A stretch of 41,729 nt of DNA. It comes from Cladosporium sp. IMV 00045. Taxonomy: Eukaryota; Ascomycota; Dothideomycetes; Cladosporiales; Cladosporiaceae. The stretch is taken from positions 1-41,729 of the forward strand of contig MSJI02000502.1 in NCBI GenBank assembly GCA_001931905.2, in the 5' to 3' direction. Under the pieces are notes generated by a model. It did not search any database. It saw only the letters and a list, made by a program, of their open reading frames with translations, and had not been told where the DNA came from. Below are positions 11,496 to 22,598 of this stretch, in pieces. Each line of letters opens with the position of its first letter. Position 1 is the stretch's first letter. The translations under genes and the position numbers were made by a program.

Positions 11496-12806
11496 ATTGC
11501 ATCTGAACAGAACGAATGGAAAGGGAAAGATGAAGTTTTTCGACTCTCCCACAACCAACCCTCCTCTACTACTACCTACTCTTTTTGAAAAAGAAAAAAA
11601 ATCCATCCCTTCATCAACGAAAAACAAAACTTCCTCTTGATTTTTTTTCTTGTGTTATACAAATGACGACTTTCAAAAAAGGAAGGAAAAGGGGCTTCTT
11701 CTTTTTTTCTTCTTCGGATTTCTGGGGTCATTCATCAACTTATCATTATGTGTATTTCAAGATTCCTTTTTTCTTGTATCATGTAAACTTTTACTTTTTC
11801 CATGTACGCCTGCCTTTTTCTGTATCGCATCACATCCCATCACAGCTTTGCACCATTCTCGGGGCATCGTTCGTCTCTTGTCAGTGAGTGTGAGTGTTTC
11901 TCTCTTCTTCGGCTTGTTCTACCTTCGGTGCCTTTGTCATGGTGAAGAATCTTGGAATCGACGATCCGGAATGGAGCATGGCGATTTCTCTCCTTTCCTG
12001 TTCCATTTGTTCGTTTTCCTTCCCTTTTCTTTTCGCTCACGGATGAGAGTGGGAGATTGCTGAAGGGAAAGGAATGAATGGATTAGGTGACGAATTATTA
12101 CTTTGTGCAGTTTGCATCATGGGCTTGAAAGAGAGAGGTTGTGTTCTGTTACCTTTCCTTTTCTTTATTATTATTATTTATTTATTTTTTCCTCACTCTC
12201 TCTTCTTTTCTCGCTTTCGTTTCTTTCTTCTTTTCTTCGCTTTTGTTCTCCGCTTGGAATGAAACGAAATGGCCATTTTTCCGCATCAGAAGCGTTGTAT
12301 TTCTCCTCCTCCTTCCTCCTTTTTGCATGCTAGATCTCAAGATCTACCTTCTTTTCTTCTCACTAGGCCAGCCCAATGCAGTGCTTGCGGGTTTGAGAGA
12401 GAGCCTCGTTGATTCTCTTTTATGTACCTACACGCGCTGCGTGGAGATGTTCCTTTCTGCGCCGTGGAGGCGTGGGGAGATATTTGGAGTGCAGAGGACG
12501 GTTGGGTTGAAGATTCAGGAACGGATTATGCGATGTTTGGCAAATAAGGTATACATGTACAACTGCCATTGGGGTTTGAGCGAGATTTCACGTCAAGCAT
12601 CACTCACACCAAGCGTCGATGAGATACATGTAGGTACACCCAAGATCACTGCACAAAAAATCCACATCTATTTTATTCTCCAATTCACAATTTTTTTTAT
12701 AAGTGTCCACATCACTCCATTCCAACCCAATCCAATTCGAAAGATCCACACCAAACAACCCAGGGGTATCAAAACAAACAAACCAAAAAAACCAAACAAA
12801 AAAATC
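11496..12806. other. Convergent intergenic region, T-rich
   Basis: Two genes end towards each other here (jsn1 on plus, the 12807-14372 gene on minus). The sequence is rich in T-runs and TTC/TTCTT simple sequence, with a TTATTATTATT tract near 12165. Open frames here encode only Phe/Leu/Ser low-complexity strings and are not credible genes. Two copies of the palindrome TACATGTA lie at 12552-12559 and 12625-12632. The region probably holds both 3' UTRs. Confidence 0.65.
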
Positions 12807-14372
12807 TCACTTCGCCTTCGCATCCCCCTTCGCAGCGCGCAACCTCACCATCTCCTCCGCATGCCGCGCCATATACGACTCGCCCAGCGACCCCGCGGTG
12901 AAAGAACCTTTACTAACAGGCCGCACGTAGCTCGAGCCGTAGATGCCCGTGTCGTCGGCGTCCAGAGCCGCGCGCGTGTAGTCCCTGCCCGTGTAGCCCG
13001 GGTCCTGCGCGGCGGAGGGGCGGCGGAAACCCGGGTTCGTGGGCTGCTGGGAGGCGTTGACGGATCCGGGGCGGAATTCGAGGTGTTCCGTTTCGGTGGA
13101 GGTTTCGGGGGAGGGGGAAGGGGGGTGCGTGGGTGAGGCGATGTAGGGGCCGTCGTCGACTTCGTCGCTGGCTGCTGGGGGTGAAGGGAGTTTTGGCGAG
13201 GGCGTGTGGGAGACGCGGCCGGCGATGCCGGTGCCGATGTCTTCTTCGAACTCGTCGTCGATTTCGAAAGTGGGGAATTTCTCCATTTCGTCCTCGTCCG
13301 GCTCTTCCATGTGCCAGAATTCGCCGATGTCGTCGCCTGGGTATTTGGAGGTGGACGCTCGTGCGGCTTGCTGGGCTTGGGTGGCTGCGGTCTCCTGATC
13401 GTGGAGCGCTTTGAGACCGCTTGGTGATGAGGTGTTGGGACTGGGCTTTGCCGGATGGCTTGCTAGAGTGGATTGTTGTGGCGCTTCTCGAACGGGCGAA
13501 GTCGATACGGGTGACGAGGTCTGCGAATGTGGAGGTGTGGTTCTTGTCCGCGAATGCGATGGTGTGCTGTTGTTGCTCATGATGAGTGGCACATTGTCCG
13601 AAGGCGCAACAATGGAGTCACCAACAGCCAGAGAAACACGCTTCCGTTTGGGCCTCACATTATCTGACGGTGACTTCATGGCTGATATTAATTTGCAATC
13701 CACGGAAGAGCCGGAAGACGACGTGCGGTGGGAGAATTGCAAGTGTGAAGGTCGCTTTGCCTGAGCCTGCGGCGCAAGCACAACAGTATCCGAGTTGGCC
13801 CGCTGCATCGCCTCTTTCATAGCTTTCGCGTCTTTGTCCAATGCCATGTCCGGCGCGGAGGCTGTCCGAGAAATATTGCGTGCCCGCTCATCTTCGCTGG
13901 TCTCCAGTGCAGGTAGGAATTGGGGAGTGAAGACCCCGATGAACTCCTTGCGGTCATCACTCGTCCGACGGTCATTCAGGCTGGCGGCCGGTAAACCTGC
14001 GGGATCAGACGGCGCGCTGGCATCGTCTTCCAGTGCATTGTTGTCCGATTCGTGCCTTTTCCCTTTGCTTAGGAGCGTATCAACCGCAGACAAAGGCGAC
14101 TGCGCCTGCGGTTCTTCAGCCGAAGGCCGTCTTTGTTCCTGCGAACCGTTCGAGGTCGTTTGTGCTTCGGCTCGGTGTTGCGCTCGCAGGTCTTTTTCGA
14201 ATTGGCGGTACTCGCGCTCCTTGGCGGCGATGTACTTGTGTATTGACTCGTCGAGCTGCTTGCGCTTCTGCTCCAGTTGGTCAAGGTATTCCTGAGGCAG
14301 GCCGGCTTCGGCGAGCGATTTCCGGAACGAGGGACGCCTGGCGAGGTTTTCGCGGCCGGCTGTTTCAGCCAT
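12807..14372 (-). CDS. Uncharacterised 521-residue protein with N-terminal coiled coil
   Basis: This is a single-exon frame from an ATG in good context (GCC before ATGG). I do not recognise a named family. Residues 11-70 are the most protein-like part: RRPSFRKSLAEAGLP followed by a charged helix (YLDQLEQKRKQL onwards) that should form a coiled coil. A short hydrophobic block, FIGVFTPQFLPALE, stands out at about 144-157 in an otherwise Ser/Pro-rich, probably disordered chain. A basic patch RPKRKR lies near 240 and could be a nuclear signal. Acidic stretches with EEPDEDEMEKFP and DDEFEEDIG follow at about 355-380. The C-terminal 90 residues (GYTGRDYTRAAL, ESYMARHAEEMVRLRA) are again ordered-looking. 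The mix of short blocks in a disordered chain suggests a scaffold or adaptor. No function is claimed. Confidence 0.75.
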   Translation of the reverse strand: MAETAGRENLARRPSFRKSLAEAGLPQEYLDQLEQKRKQLDESIHKYIAAKEREYRQFEKDLRAQHRAEAQTTSNGSQEQRRPSAEEPQAQSPLSAVDTLLSKGKRHESDNNALEDDASAPSDPAGLPAASLNDRRTSDDRKEFIGVFTPQFLPALETSEDERARNISRTASAPDMALDKDAKAMKEAMQRANSDTVVLAPQAQAKRPSHLQFSHRTSSSGSSVDCKLISAMKSPSDNVRPKRKRVSLAVGDSIVAPSDNVPLIMSNNSTPSHSRTRTTPPHSQTSSPVSTSPVREAPQQSTLASHPAKPSPNTSSPSGLKALHDQETAATQAQQAARASTSKYPGDDIGEFWHMEEPDEDEMEKFPTFEIDDEFEEDIGTGIAGRVSHTPSPKLPSPPAASDEVDDGPYIASPTHPPSPSPETSTETEHLEFRPGSVNASQQPTNPGFRRPSAAQDPGYTGRDYTRAALDADDTGIYGSSYVRPVSKGSFTAGSLGESYMARHAEEMVRLRAAKGDAKAK

Positions 14373-17075
14373 GGCGATGTATCTGGCTGCTATTTGACGA
14401 GTCGCATGTGACTGCTGCTACTGCTGCCGGTGGTGTTACTAGTCCAGGCGTGGGCGCAGAGCTGGCGGCACAGACAATCGATGAGTGATGCGATGTCGAC
14501 GGTAGCGCAAGATATCCCTCGGCGAGCGCAGGCAGACGGAGCTCTCTTGGTCACGACCAGGAGATTTCGGTGCAATCCGCGGCCTAATACCTAGGCGAGA
14601 ATGACAGTAGCGAAGAAGGTGTGGCAGAAGGGTACAGCTTAGCGACGAGACTGACGCCTGTGGCGGCAGGAAAAGCAATCCCTAGCCCCCAGCTACGCGT
14701 GTGTATTCAGATCGTGTGGGCCCGAAAGGAGCGGTCCAGATCGCGACGATAAAGCTTCTTTTGCCGGCCTTGCCCCTTCTGACCTGCTTGCCCCTCACTC
14801 CAACGGACGATATCGCATGTCTGTATCCATGGGCGGGACTGTTTGCTGGTATGTACCGACTGTCGTGTTGAGCAGTGTTGTGTTGCATGCTGACTGTGTT
14901 GGAGTTGGCCATGGTCCCGCACGCCTGGGTTTTGGCTTGTGTTCAGATCGCAGCTGAACGATCCGGTGCTGTCTCCTGCCACGGAATGTCTCGGCTGCGA
15001 GAATTGCGACGACGACGACCATGGCCTTGAGAGCTCGCTACCGGGATTGGAGTAACAAACATGAGCAGACTAAAGCATGACCAGCAATGAGATGCTGGGG
15101 TCGGCCAACTAGTATCGAGCGCTTTACCGCAACGGTGCGGTGTGCTGGCCCTACGTTGGACGTGCATATATATATTGCTAAGACGAAAGCTACCTAGACC
15201 TTGAATACCAAGCACCACACAGCCACCAAGCAGCTGGGATTTGCAGCAGGCTGTATGTAGCAATGCAGGCGATACACACACGTGGGCATGGTGCATCCTG
15301 GTGGGTAGGGGTGGCGCACGGTGGACAGAAGAATCCGATCTTGGAAGAGACGGGTCCTTGCCTTGAAAGATGCTTGCATTTGCCTACCTCGTCCGTCCTT
15401 AGTGGGTCTGCCCAAGACCCGTTCCCTCCATCTGCGCACGGCCTGTGGGCAAAACACTTGGGGGAAGCAGGAAATTCGGACAAGAGAGGCATTTTGGTAA
15501 TGAGCGATGTGGGAATGGGAAAATCCTGCGGAGACAGGTCCGCGGCGAGCGGAGTCACCTGCGACCCATTTATATGATTTTCACCTCCATCATGTATCAG
15601 AGGGACGATTGGTCAATGCCGTCATGTTGAGAGGGCTATTGCTCAATGCTTGCATGCGAGTTTTGGCAACTCCAAGACTTCAGGTGTTCATCGTCCTTTC
15701 TGGCGAGAACGTGAAGATATACATGTATCCAGATGTGAGGGTTGAAGGGCAGTAATATGAAAGTGGACATCTGAGCTCCTGCAAGCTACGAATCAGGTGC
15801 GTGCGAGCCTCGCATATGTTTTGGTAGGCTGGTCTGCAGTATACCGCAAGCCTGGCGATTGCTCGTCCACACAGTTGCACAATAATGATGCTACTTTACG
15901 TGTCGTCGGTAGCGATAGCCTGTTATGCGAATTATCTTGACTTTAGAGACTGAGAAAAAAAAAAAGGAGAAAAGAGATAGCCTGTGCCTGCCTCGTGCAA
16001 ATCATGTGCCGTGTTTCGCGAAGCATTTCGACGACATGCGAACCTGACTGCCGGGATACCACGCGACACAATACCAACACGCCGGCTTGCAAGACCGTCT
16101 TGTCCTTGAGGGAGTTTCTGAACCTCGAAATTGCCGCCTCACGAGCAAATTGACGGCCACAAGCCATTTGCGGTCCGCAAAGTCCCACTCGGCCAGCCAG
16201 TCGGGGCTTGGGCTAGGAGGTATTTACACCGGAGCATTCGACACCGTAGACAGGGACCGGCTGTCCTAGAAGCCGAAGTGTATCGGGCATCGAGGCAACA
16301 TCGTCATCTCGGGAAGCAGCGTGGCAGCATGGAAAAGGTCGGCGCATCATCATAGCAAAGACAGCTCAAGACGGTACCAATCGAATATTCAGCATGGCCC
16401 GGCGATAACTCCGGCAACGTCTCGCAACCAATAACGCACACAACGTCCATCCTGTGCCCGAACGTGAGCAATTCGAGTTCCCTTCGATTGTGAGCTAGTG
16501 CTCTCTTGCTCGCCCTCCGTGCGCGTCACGACGACATCAAGAACGTCGCTCCTCGCACACCACTGCAACTGCAGACATCCCCTCAAACTTCGACTCTCCA
16601 CGCCCACGCCACCCGGGCAAATTCAAGCGCATCCACGCCCACAACCGTCCTGGCGCACGCCTTTGCATCTATCAGAGCCTGAGGTTCTATAATACTCCAA
16701 CGAGCGGTCGCAAGCCATCGCCCACCTCCATCCGAGCCCGTTGCCGCGACCCGCATACTCCATCGCTCACCTGGGCTTTTGCGCTCCGCTGTCTCCCTGC
16801 TTGAAGCTCTGCACACGCGACCTCGTCTCTTCGTTGGTGGCATCACTGCGGAGAATTGCAATACAGTTTTCTCGTTGTCTACTATATTCGCCCCTCTGAA
16901 TAGGATCATCGACTTCAGCTGAATACCCAAGCGATACCGAACTCCCTCGTGTCCATTCCGCTTCGCCGAACTCGCCAAATGCATTGTCACGCTGTGACAT
17001 CAACCCAAACAAACCATCAAACCTCTTCAGGTCTGTAAAGCACGTCAACCCCTGCCTGAAATCTTGTTTCCCACA
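14373..17075. other. 2.7-kb divergent intergenic region
   Basis: This is the shared upstream region of the minus-strand gene starting at 14372 and the plus-strand Zn2Cys6 gene starting at 17076. I looked for proteins and structured RNAs and found none I can support. ATG frames such as 15263-15577 have no protein-like composition. Items seen are a TA-run (CATATATATATTG) near 15165, the palindrome ATACATGTAT at 15719-15728 and an A-run near 15955. A C-rich leader precedes 17076. Its length is unusual for this compact window, so a small spliced gene or noncoding RNA could be hidden here. Confidence 0.5.
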
Positions 17076-19361
17076 ATGGCAACTCTCCGAGACTCTGTAG
17101 AGTCCAATGAAGGCTCGCAACGCAGAGAAAGAGCTGCAATCGCTGCACAGGCATGTCAAACTTGTCGCAATCGGTAAGTGTCATCAGCCGGAGTGAAGGC
17201 CCGTCAATCTCTCGAGCACAGCCAGGCCACCCAGCCATTGAAGCATACTGACCTTTCCATCAGCAAGAGCAAGTGCGATGAAGCGAGACCGAAATGTATG
17301 TCACATCAGACCCGCATTCTACGAACGCAACTAATATACTCAGGTGGCCTCTGTCGAAGGCTGAATGTAACATGTCAATATCGAGAGCCCATGCCCACAA
17401 AGTAAGTTCTCCCATGAGCATTTCCAAGTCGCATTTCCGAGCCTGTGACTGACTCGCTGATAGGAAAGACAAAACTATGGTACACATATTGGACGCATTG
17501 ACGAGGTTAGAAACCAAATTCGACAACCTTTCATTGGGTCAGAGTACGATATCGACACCCGATCAATCAGCGACCAGGACATCCACGACATATCCAAGCT
17601 CACGCTCGTCTGGAAAACAACCGCAGTCAGCAGATGCCACACTACTACCGACAACTACTCGGGATGTGTCACAGACCTTTGACCATTTGACTGTACCACA
17701 CAAAGTCATCCTCTGGCCCAGCATATACATTCACCTCATTGACTCTGGCATCGATGCCGCTTCGGATCTGCAGTATGTCCTCCAAGAGGGGACGCCTTGG
17801 TTCATAAGACTGGAAATGGCCAAGCACCCGGCTACTTTGCCCTTTGACCCTTGCCTGCAAAGTGTCCGAATAGACTCGCCACCCTCAGATGACGGCTTTT
17901 CGACGAGGTATGCTTTTCCAGCCCTCACGATACAGCAAATCCGCGAGTACACGGACGCATACTTCAACACCTTCAACGTCCTTTGTCCCATCCTAAATCA
18001 CGACGCCTTCACGAACGACGTCGTAGCCCGCCTCCTCAGAGATGGCTACGCAGATGGTGATCCGCAGGCCGTTCTGGCGCTCATGGTGTTTGCATTGGGC
18101 CAGCTGGCAATTGAAGGTGTTTTCGGCAATCCTATCTCTGTCAACGCAGGCGTCCCCAGCGGATATCGAGGTGGAACGGCGGAGAGGCCACCCGGTCTAG
18201 AAATCTTCAACGAAGCAAGGCGAAGGTTGGGATTCATCATGACGTTGTGCACGTTGGAGAATGTGCAAATCCTGCTGCTCCAAGCAACATACTATGAGTC
18301 GAACTCTCGGCACTTGGATTTCTGGCGCAGTACCGTGGCGGCATCCATGGCTTGCCAGGTGCTGATCAAATGCAGAAACATTGACTGGTCGACCCAATAC
18401 GGCGACATGATCAAGCGAGCCTACTGGGCTTGTATCCTGAGCGAGGATCTATACCACCTCGACCTCGACTTGCCACAAACTGGCATCCACACTATGGAGG
18501 ACGAAGTTCCTCTGCCTTACTTCCATGAAGCTCACGACCCGCAGGGTAGATCAACCCATGTGTCGGAAGAGCGATCTCACTTCCAATATCACTTCCTTGC
18601 CATGATTGCGCTGAGACGACTAATTGCGCGCATACATGGCGTGATCCATGAATGTAAGTAATCCAAATCCACGCCTGCGAATGGCCATCACTAACCAAGC
18701 CTCAGCGTCTGTCACACAAGCAGAAACGACCGACGACTACAGCGGTCCTCCTGTCCCCGTCATCCGCGAAATGGCACGCCAATTAGACTCTTGGCGATCT
18801 CTCCTCCCACGCCCTCTCCAATGGCTCGACACGGACATGTTCGACTTCCCGAGCCTCGACCCCACCAGCCGCCGACCCAACGAACCCCTTTTCTCTCCCG
18901 ACCAAGGCGCAGTCCCCATCGGCCACAGATACAACCTAGACATCGTGACAGCGCAGCTTCGCACGCGCTTCTACTACGCGCGCTTCATGATGTTCCGCCC
19001 CTTCGTCTACAAAGCCCTGCACTTCCCCGAGCTGATGACCGAGGACGACGCCAGCTGCTGTGCCCTCGCCATCCAGTCGGCGTGCCTGTGGCCGTTCTCA
19101 ATGGCTCCGCCGAAGAACAAGAAGCGCCTCGTGCCGCATCTTTTCGCGTGGACGCAGAATTTCATGGGTATCCTCCTGATTCTCCTGATGACGAAGAAGA
19201 ATAGAGTCCTCAAGCAGATCACCGATCAGCAAGTCAACGAAGACGACATCAATTGCACGATCGCGCTGATGCTGGATTGGATGAGAGACGTCAAGCAGGT
19301 GGATGGCATTGCTGAGTGGAGCTGGCGCGTGCTGGAGCCGATTTTCAGTAAAGAGCAGTGA
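17076..19361 (+). CDS. Zn2Cys6 transcription factor with fungal-specific regulatory domain
   Basis: Exons are 17076-17173, 17264-17295, 17344-17401, 17464-18653 and 18706-19361, giving 677 residues. All four introns have GT..AG ends; the first and third carry CTGAC branch sites and the fourth CTAAC. Frames join exactly across split codons. Splicing rebuilds a complete zinc cluster with cysteines at 27, 30, 37, 44, 47 and 54 (spacing C-2-C-6-C-6-C-2-C-6-C); Arg33 and Cys44 are split by introns 1 and 2. A short Lys-rich linker and coiled segment follow (LDALTRLETKFDNL). From about residue 210 comes a fungal_trans domain, with YTDAYFNTFNVLCPILNHDA and later blocks such as RAYWACILSEDLYHLDLDLP. 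It should be a nuclear DNA-binding regulator. The targets are unknown and no metabolic cluster surrounds it. Confidence 0.9.
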
Positions 19362-19994
19362 GTTAGGTGGACATGCGCATGGCCTTCTGGGTGAAAGGGC
19401 TGTGTTTTGTCTTTGGCCCGGAGCGAAGGGGAAGGACGCGTTAGCCTCTCGAAGACGAATCACGGAGGATCAAGGAAGATGGATTGGCTGTATGAAATGA
19501 CTACAAAAGCATTAGCGATGGCGTTGGTTCTGATGGCACATGAGCAAGCGTGGGAAAAGCGCCAGTGATGAGAAAGGCGGTCCTTTCAAATGCAGCATTC
19601 CGGGAGGCTCTTCGTTTGATTGTATGAAATTGAAGATTGAAATGGCGTTTTTGAGTTGACTCACATTACAATGCCATTCATAATACGCTGTATGAGGCGA
19701 TGGGATTTCCATACGTAATTAGGAGATGCTGTATGCTATTAATACCTTACATGCAAGGTATTTTCCATCTCTTATCGATTTCATGCATCGACAAAGTCCA
19801 TCGCCCCCACGTCGACGTTTCACCCCACCACGCTTCACGCCCGCGAGAAAGACCTGGCGCATGCAAGTGACGACGCACCCCAGGCACCGCATCTTACTAA
19901 GCTCGCCTTGAAACTCTCCCTGCCTTTCTTCGCTCGACTCCGACGATACTCCCAACCACCTATTCATACCACAGAACTCACCTCGCCCGCCGTC
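19362..19994. other. Intergenic: 3' flank of the Zn2Cys6 gene and sds22 promoter
   Basis: No gene is seen. The sds22 reading frame stays open upstream of its ATG to 19908, but that position is TTG, so I take the first ATG at 19995. The stretch 19800-19990 is C-rich and looks like the core promoter and leader. Confidence 0.6.
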
Positions 19995-21251
19995 ATGACC
20001 GAACCCAACGGCGCCGCCGCGCCAGACCCCGTCCCCGAGACCACCTCATCAGAAGCGAAAACGAGCACGCCGCATAGCAATCGCACAGGATGGGACGGGA
20101 AATTAAGAGTGAACAGCGAAAAACAGGCAGTGTTGGCCAACCCCGAAGCACTTGAAGACTCAGACTACGAGGATGAAGACGCGCCGCCAGTCGATGAGAT
20201 CGCAGCAGACGAAGGTTCGTGGACACCCTACCCTGCCTGTGATGGATGTCAGAATACATACAGCCTTGCAGGTACTGAGAGCTCCTCATAGATTTGCTGG
20301 ACGAAGAAGACCCAGAAACTGAAGAGATCGACGCCCAACACTCGCGCGTCGCGAGCATACCCAGCCTACGCCTTGAGCGCTTCGCGAATCTGCGCAGACT
20401 GTGCCTGCGACAAAACAGCATCCAAAAGATCGAGCTCCCGCCCACCCTCGCACCGCAACTCGTCGAGCTGGAACTCTACGACAACCTGATCAAGCACCTC
20501 GAAGGCGTCGAGGACTGCACCTCCCTCACCAGCCTGGACCTCAGCTACAACAAACTGAAACACATCAAAAACCTCTCCACCCTCACGCAGCTCGACCACC
20601 TATACTTCGTACAAAACCGGATCTCGCGCATCGAGAACCTGGAGTCCCTCACAAACCTCACCTACCTCGAACTCGGCGCCAACCGCATCCGCGAAATCAG
20701 CGGTCTCGAAACCCTCACCTCCCTCACCTCCCTCTGGCTGGGCCAGAACCGCATCACGCAACTCCAAAACCTCTCAACCCTCACCAACCTGCGCACGCTC
20801 AGCATCCAAGCCAACCGCCTCACCAGCCTGGACGGCATACAGGACCTCCCGCAGCTAACCGAGCTCTACGTCTCCGACAACAAGATCCCCTCCCTCTCCC
20901 CGCTCTCGTCAAACACGAGTCTCGAAATCCTCGACTTCCAATCAAACCCCATAAGCTCACTCGAGGGACTGGAAGAGCTCAAGAATCTCGAGAACGTCTG
21001 GGCGAGCAATTGCCTTGTGGAAGATTTCCGCGAGATCGAGCGCGCGCTGCGCGACAAGGAGAAGCTCGAGGAGGTGTATTTCGAGGGCAACCCCGTGCAG
21101 AAGCGCGAGCCCGTGCTGTATAGGAATAAGCTGAGGCTGGCGCTGCCGCAGGTGGGGAAGATTGATGCTTGTGAGTATTTTCATTCGTCTTGATGGCTCG
21201 GATGAGTATCTTACTGACTTGGTGGGAATAGCTTACGTTCGCGCAAACTGA
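19995..21251 (+). CDS. sds22: Sds22, leucine-rich-repeat regulator of protein phosphatase 1
   Basis: Exons are 19995-20214, 20292-21170 and 21232-21251, giving 372 residues. The joins restore an acidic ADEDLLDEEDPETEEID linker and a C-terminal KIDASYVRAN, which matches the usual Sds22 ending (IDA-x-[FY]VR). The 3' tail is therefore encoded by a tiny last exon. Eleven consecutive 21-22-residue leucine-rich repeats follow, from LRRLCLRQNSIQKIE to LEEVYFEGNPVQ, with the LxxLxLxxNxI pattern, closed by an LRR-cap-like RNKLRLALPQVGKIDA. Sds22 binds the PP1 catalytic subunit in the nucleus and cytoplasm and controls its maturation and mitotic function. Residues 1-70 are acidic and disordered. The first intron has a rare GTTCGT donor. 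Confidence 0.93.
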
Positions 21252-22598
21252 ACTCAGGCGCAACTCTACCAAGAAGCATCAAGAAGCTTAGGCACTCGGA
21301 GGGGAAAGCAAGCGCCACGAATCCGCCGCAACGCCATCTCGACCCAGCCTTGCAACTTATGCACGCACACCACAACGCGTGAAGCGCAAAAGCGAGCAAG
21401 GAGGAGAAAGTCTGTCGTCCCTCCAGCGCTCTCCTTTCATAGATATTTTGTCGGATGTTTGCACTTAGTCGGAAAGGACGGGGAAGCAGGGGACGGGAAG
21501 GACATCAAGAAAGCCTCATTACCGCAGAGCAGGACTCACCAGCCCACGGAGCCGGGCAGGTCATTTTTGGCATGGAACACGAAAACGACGAGCATGATAC
21601 ATGTAGGGGGAACATTAGACGCATTTTTCTCAATTCTCACCATCGTTCTCTTTCGCCGCCCGTATCGTGTCCCCTATTTTGCGTGCTCCCACATCTCGTA
21701 AGAAACGCAGGGGAGGGACGAAAGGTTCGTAGGCTGGGATTTTGGGCATTGACGTGGGGGATCAGTGAAATCGGGCCGTGTTTTGCAGCACAAAATAGAA
21801 AGAGGGGGAAGATGGGGAAGGCTAGAAGGGAAAGGTGTATGGACGAGCTGTATGATAAGGTCAAAAAAGAGGCCGCTATTTTGAAATACTCGCTGTCTCA
21901 TTCTGTTCTGTTCTGTCCTGTTCTGTTCAGCCCCCCGACCCCTCCCACCAATTCTTTCTCTGAAGAGGAGTTGCCGGAATCGAGAACCGCAATGTCCTCT
22001 CGACAGCAGTGAATACAGTGAACGCGGAGAAACCAGAGAGAAAAAAAAAAGCAAGGAGAGGTTGAACGGATCAAGCTCAACTCATGGAAATTGATTGATT
22101 ATTACAAAAGTTGCAAAAGCTGGACGCCGGCTTAACGTTCCGTTTCGACGTCCCTGGTTCGATGCTCTCTCTCGTTTGGCTTTGAGCCTTTCATATCATA
22201 GTACTTATCGTATTGGCAAATGCAATTAGAACGCCAGCCCGTGTGGATGAGAAAACGCCTGACTCCATTCATGTTCCTGCCCCTGTCCCGATTCCTGGGG
22301 ATCTCCAAAAACAAACAGAAGAGAGACTTAGTGGAAAAAGCAACAAGAAGACCAAAACAATGCCAAACCCAAATCTATGGTCGCAGCATTTGCACAAGAA
22401 CCCTCGAAATCAACAGCCAGTCGGAAAGACCATCTCCAAAGCTCCCATCACGTCAAATCAATCCAACCCAACGGCCATCAACCCCCCACCAAACAGCTTC
22501 CTGACCTCCAACCAGTCGATTTCGCGCGGGAAGTCCAGTCCAGGGTGCAGAATGGCCCACTCGGCCCAGTTGATCTTCAAGCCGCTGCCCGAGCGTGG
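21252..22598. other. Convergent intergenic region between sds22 and atg3
   Basis: Both neighbouring genes end here. I see no gene: the open frames are low in protein character and several start at non-ATG codons. Contents are TACATGTA at 21598-21605, a TTCTG pentanucleotide repeat at 21901-21928 and an A-run near 22040. The atg3 3' UTR should occupy the right end. Confidence 0.6.
21901..21928 (+). repeat. TTCTG pentanucleotide microsatellite
   Basis: Five tandem TTCTG units, the fourth with a T-to-C change, followed by a partial unit. It is in a noncoding convergent region and is probably length-variable between strains. Confidence 0.75.

Noticed and set aside
11585..12333. Phe/Leu/Ser-rich frames in the convergent T-rich region
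   Set aside because: They are produced by T and TTC runs of 3' UTR sequence, not coding selection.
15263..15577. ATG open frame of 104 codons in the long divergent region
   Set aside because: Composition is not protein-like, no motif is recognisable, and no splice partners were found.
19908..19994. N-terminal extension of sds22 to 19908
   Set aside because: Position 19908 is TTG, not ATG. The first ATG of the frame is 19995, and the usual Sds22 N-terminus is acidic as seen from there.
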